This document shows, one piece after another, positions 62,394 to 64,000 of a stretch of 64,000 nt of DNA (position 1 is its first letter; the number at the start of each line of letters is the position of its first letter). This stretch comes from Cellulomonas dongxiuzhuiae (GTDB lineage Bacteria; Actinomycetota; Actinomycetes; Actinomycetales; Cellulomonadaceae). The stretch covers positions 62,001 through 126,000 of the forward strand of contig NZ_CP076023.1 in assembly GCF_018623035.1 (NCBI RefSeq), in the 5' to 3' direction. Made by a program: the position numbers and the translations under genes. The notes beneath the pieces are model-generated. The model saw only the letters and a program-made list of their open reading frames with translations. It ran no database searches and was not told the DNA's origin.

Positions 62394-64000
62394 TGCACCT
62401 GCGCTCGCTCACCCTCCAGGCCATCGGGCCGTTCGCCGCCCGGCACACCGTCGACCTGGACGCGCTCGGCGCGTCGGGCCTGTTCCTGCTCGAGGGCCCC
62501 ACGGGGTCCGGCAAGTCCACGCTCATCGACGCGATCGTCTTCGCGCTGTACGGCAAGGTCGCGGGAGCCGACGCGTCGGACGAGCGGCTGCGCTCCGCCT
62601 ACGCGGCCGACGACGTGGAGAGCGTCGTCGACCTCGTCTTCGAGGTGCCCTCCGGGGTGTACCGGGTGCGCCGCACGCCCGCCTACCAGCGGGCCAAGCG
62701 TCGCGGCACCGGCACGACGACCGCGCAGGCGAGCGTGAAGGCGTGGCGGCTGCCGGCCGATGTCGACCTGACCGGGGCACCCGAGGGCCTCGACGGCGTC
62801 GGCGTGCTGCTCGGCACTCGGCTGGACGAGGTCGGGGCCGAGCTGCAGCGGGCCGTCGGGCTGGACCGTCTGCAGTTCGTCCAGACCGTCGTGCTGCCGC
62901 AGGGCGAGTTCGCGCGGTTCCTGCGCGCGGGCGGCGAGGAGCGGCGCGTCCTGCTGCAGAAGATCTTCGGCACGGAGGTCTACGAGCAGATGCAGCAGCG
63001 CCTCGCCGCGCTGCGCGCCGAGGCCGCCCGGACGGTCGAGGCGTCCCGCACCCGGCTGGGGCAGGCGGTCGCGCACCTGCTCGGTGCGTGCGCGCTGGGG
63101 CCCGACGAGCAGACCGCGGTCCGCGTCGCGCTCGACGAGGCGGTCGTGGGGGCGCCGGTCGCGGAGCGCGTCGCGCAGGTGGTCCTCGCGACCACCGCGG
63201 CGCTGGACGCCGCGGCCGACGCGCTCGCGCACGAGGCCGCCGCCGCGCGCACGACGTGGGACGCCGCGCGGGCCGACCTCGAGCACGCGCGCGCGACGGC
63301 CGCACTCGCCGCGCGTCGGGACGCGCTGCGCAACGAGCGGACGGCGCTCGAGGCCGCGGCGGCGCAGCACGAGGACGACGTCCGACGCCTCGCACGGGGG
63401 CGTGCCGCGGCGGCCGTGCGTCCGCTGCTCACGGGGTGGCAGGATGCCTGGGCGGCGCACGAGGCCGCGGCCAAGGCGCTCGTCGCGGCGTCGGACGCCT
63501 CCCCGGCGGACCTGCTGCCGGCGGGGCCGGACCTCGCGGAGCTGGTCGAGGCGCGGGTGTCCGGGCGGGGTGCCGCGCCCGGCGGGGACGGGGGCGGGCG
63601 TGACGACCTCGCGGGCGTCCTCGACGCCTGGCGCCCCCACCTGCGGGCGCAGCGGACGGCCGCGGCGGACGCGGCGGCCGAGCTGCGCCGGACCGTGGAC
63701 GCCGAGGCCGGGCTGAACGGGCGCCGGCGCGCGGTGCGTGAGCTCGCGGCGGCGCTCGACGACCTGCGCACCGAGCTCGACGCGGCCGCCGTGTGGCTGG
63801 CCGGGCGGCCCGCGGAGCGTGCGGCCCTCGAGCAGCAGCGGGACGACGCGCGCCTGCGCGCGGGGCAGGGTGACGCCGCCGAGACGGCGTGCGCCGCGGC
63901 ACGGGTCCTCGTCGCGGACGTCGCGGCACTGACCGCGGCGCGCGCGGAGCTCGCCGAGGCGCAGTCGGAGGTCGCCGCGGCGGCGGGTGCGGCGCAGGCG
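62393..64000 (+). CDS. sbcC: Exonuclease SbcCD, ATPase subunit, 3' end outside the window
   Basis: The visible 536 residues begin MHLRSLTLQAIGPFAARHTV and contain Walker A EGPTGSGKSTLIDAIVFALY, the Q-loop region FVQTVVLPQGEFARFL followed by VLLQKIFGTEVYEQM, then the start of the long Ala/Arg/Glu-rich coiled coil (RLAALRAEAARTVEASRTRL onward). The zinc hook and Walker B lie beyond base 64000. It is translationally coupled to sbcD. Confidence 0.95.
   Translation, partial: MHLRSLTLQAIGPFAARHTVDLDALGASGLFLLEGPTGSGKSTLIDAIVFALYGKVAGADASDERLRSAYAADDVESVVDLVFEVPSGVYRVRRTPAYQRAKRRGTGTTTAQASVKAWRLPADVDLTGAPEGLDGVGVLLGTRLDEVGAELQRAVGLDRLQFVQTVVLPQGEFARFLRAGGEERRVLLQKIFGTEVYEQMQQRLAALRAEAARTVEASRTRLGQAVAHLLGACALGPDEQTAVRVALDEAVVGAPVAERVAQVVLATTAALDAAADALAHEAAAARTTWDAARADLEHARATAALAARRDALRNERTALEAAAAQHEDDVRRLARGRAAAAVRPLLTGWQDAWAAHEAAAKALVAASDASPADLLPAGPDLAELVEARVSGRGAAPGGDGGGRDDLAGVLDAWRPHLRAQRTAAADAAAELRRTVDAEAGLNGRRRAVRELAAALDDLRTELDAAAVWLAGRPAERAALEQQRDDARLRAGQGDAAETACAAARVLVADVAALTAARAELAEAQSEVAAAAGAAQA

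Overview
The window is about 74% G+C with dense, GTG-rich coding, actinobacterial -10 boxes of the TAGGCT/TACNNT type sitting a few bases before start codons, and families typical of Actinobacteria (SCO1664/DUF3090/phosphomutase operon, mycobacterial-type DinB, HrcA/CIRCE-controlled Hsp20). Together with a secreted GH114 enzyme and a surface esterase this suggests a Cellulomonas-like member of the Micrococcales. That assignment is inference; no rRNA or tRNA gene was found in the window.

Layout. 1-10.4 kb: the tail of a methionine aminopeptidase, a small membrane protein, DNA polymerase IV, a GH114 lipoprotein, a low-molecular-weight tyrosine phosphatase, an unusual NadM-like/methyltransferase fusion, an aminotransferase, a G6PD and a DUF72 protein. 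10.6-20.5 kb: a catabolic locus with a LacI-type regulator, a YtcJ-like amidohydrolase, a complete Dpp/Opp-type ABC importer and an MFS transporter. The same 12-bp palindrome lies in front of the regulator gene and of the operon. 20.6-27.3 kb: small proteins, a TetR regulator with two operator copies, an alpha/beta hydrolase, and a pair of surface proteins: a DUF916-like protein and a double-esterase protein with a WxL-like C-terminus.

27.7-37.8 kb is the most unusual region. A sigma-54 gene (rpoN, with a zinc ribbon inserted after region I) is followed by a seven-gene operon that starts from a well-formed -24/-12 promoter (TGGCACG-N4-GTGCA). The operon ends convergently against a gene for an NtrC-type activator with an intact GAFTGA loop. 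It encodes two paralogous glycine-zipper proteins (one with an acidic EWSGES repeat), an HExxH peptidase-like protein, an alpha-oxoamine-synthase-like PLP enzyme, an amidohydrolase and two proteins I do not recognise. This looks like a self-contained sigma-54 regulon in an actinobacterium, a phylum where sigma-54 is generally absent.

37.8-64 kb is mainly housekeeping: a tandem glycine riboswitch with gcvP-gcvT-gcvH, a stand-alone LuxR HTH protein, a Nudix hydrolase, CIRCE-hsp20, a PatB/MalY lyase, a SAM riboswitch with metF-metE, tag, the phosphomutase-DUF3090-SCO1664 operon, a long HrpA helicase, a decayed binding-protein gene, a DUF1361 membrane protein, a YbaK deacylase, a STAS protein and sbcD-sbcC (the last runs off the end).

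A short repeat (core GAGAGCAGTCCAG) occurs several times in intergenic DNA around hairpins, and twice in frame inside hrpA.
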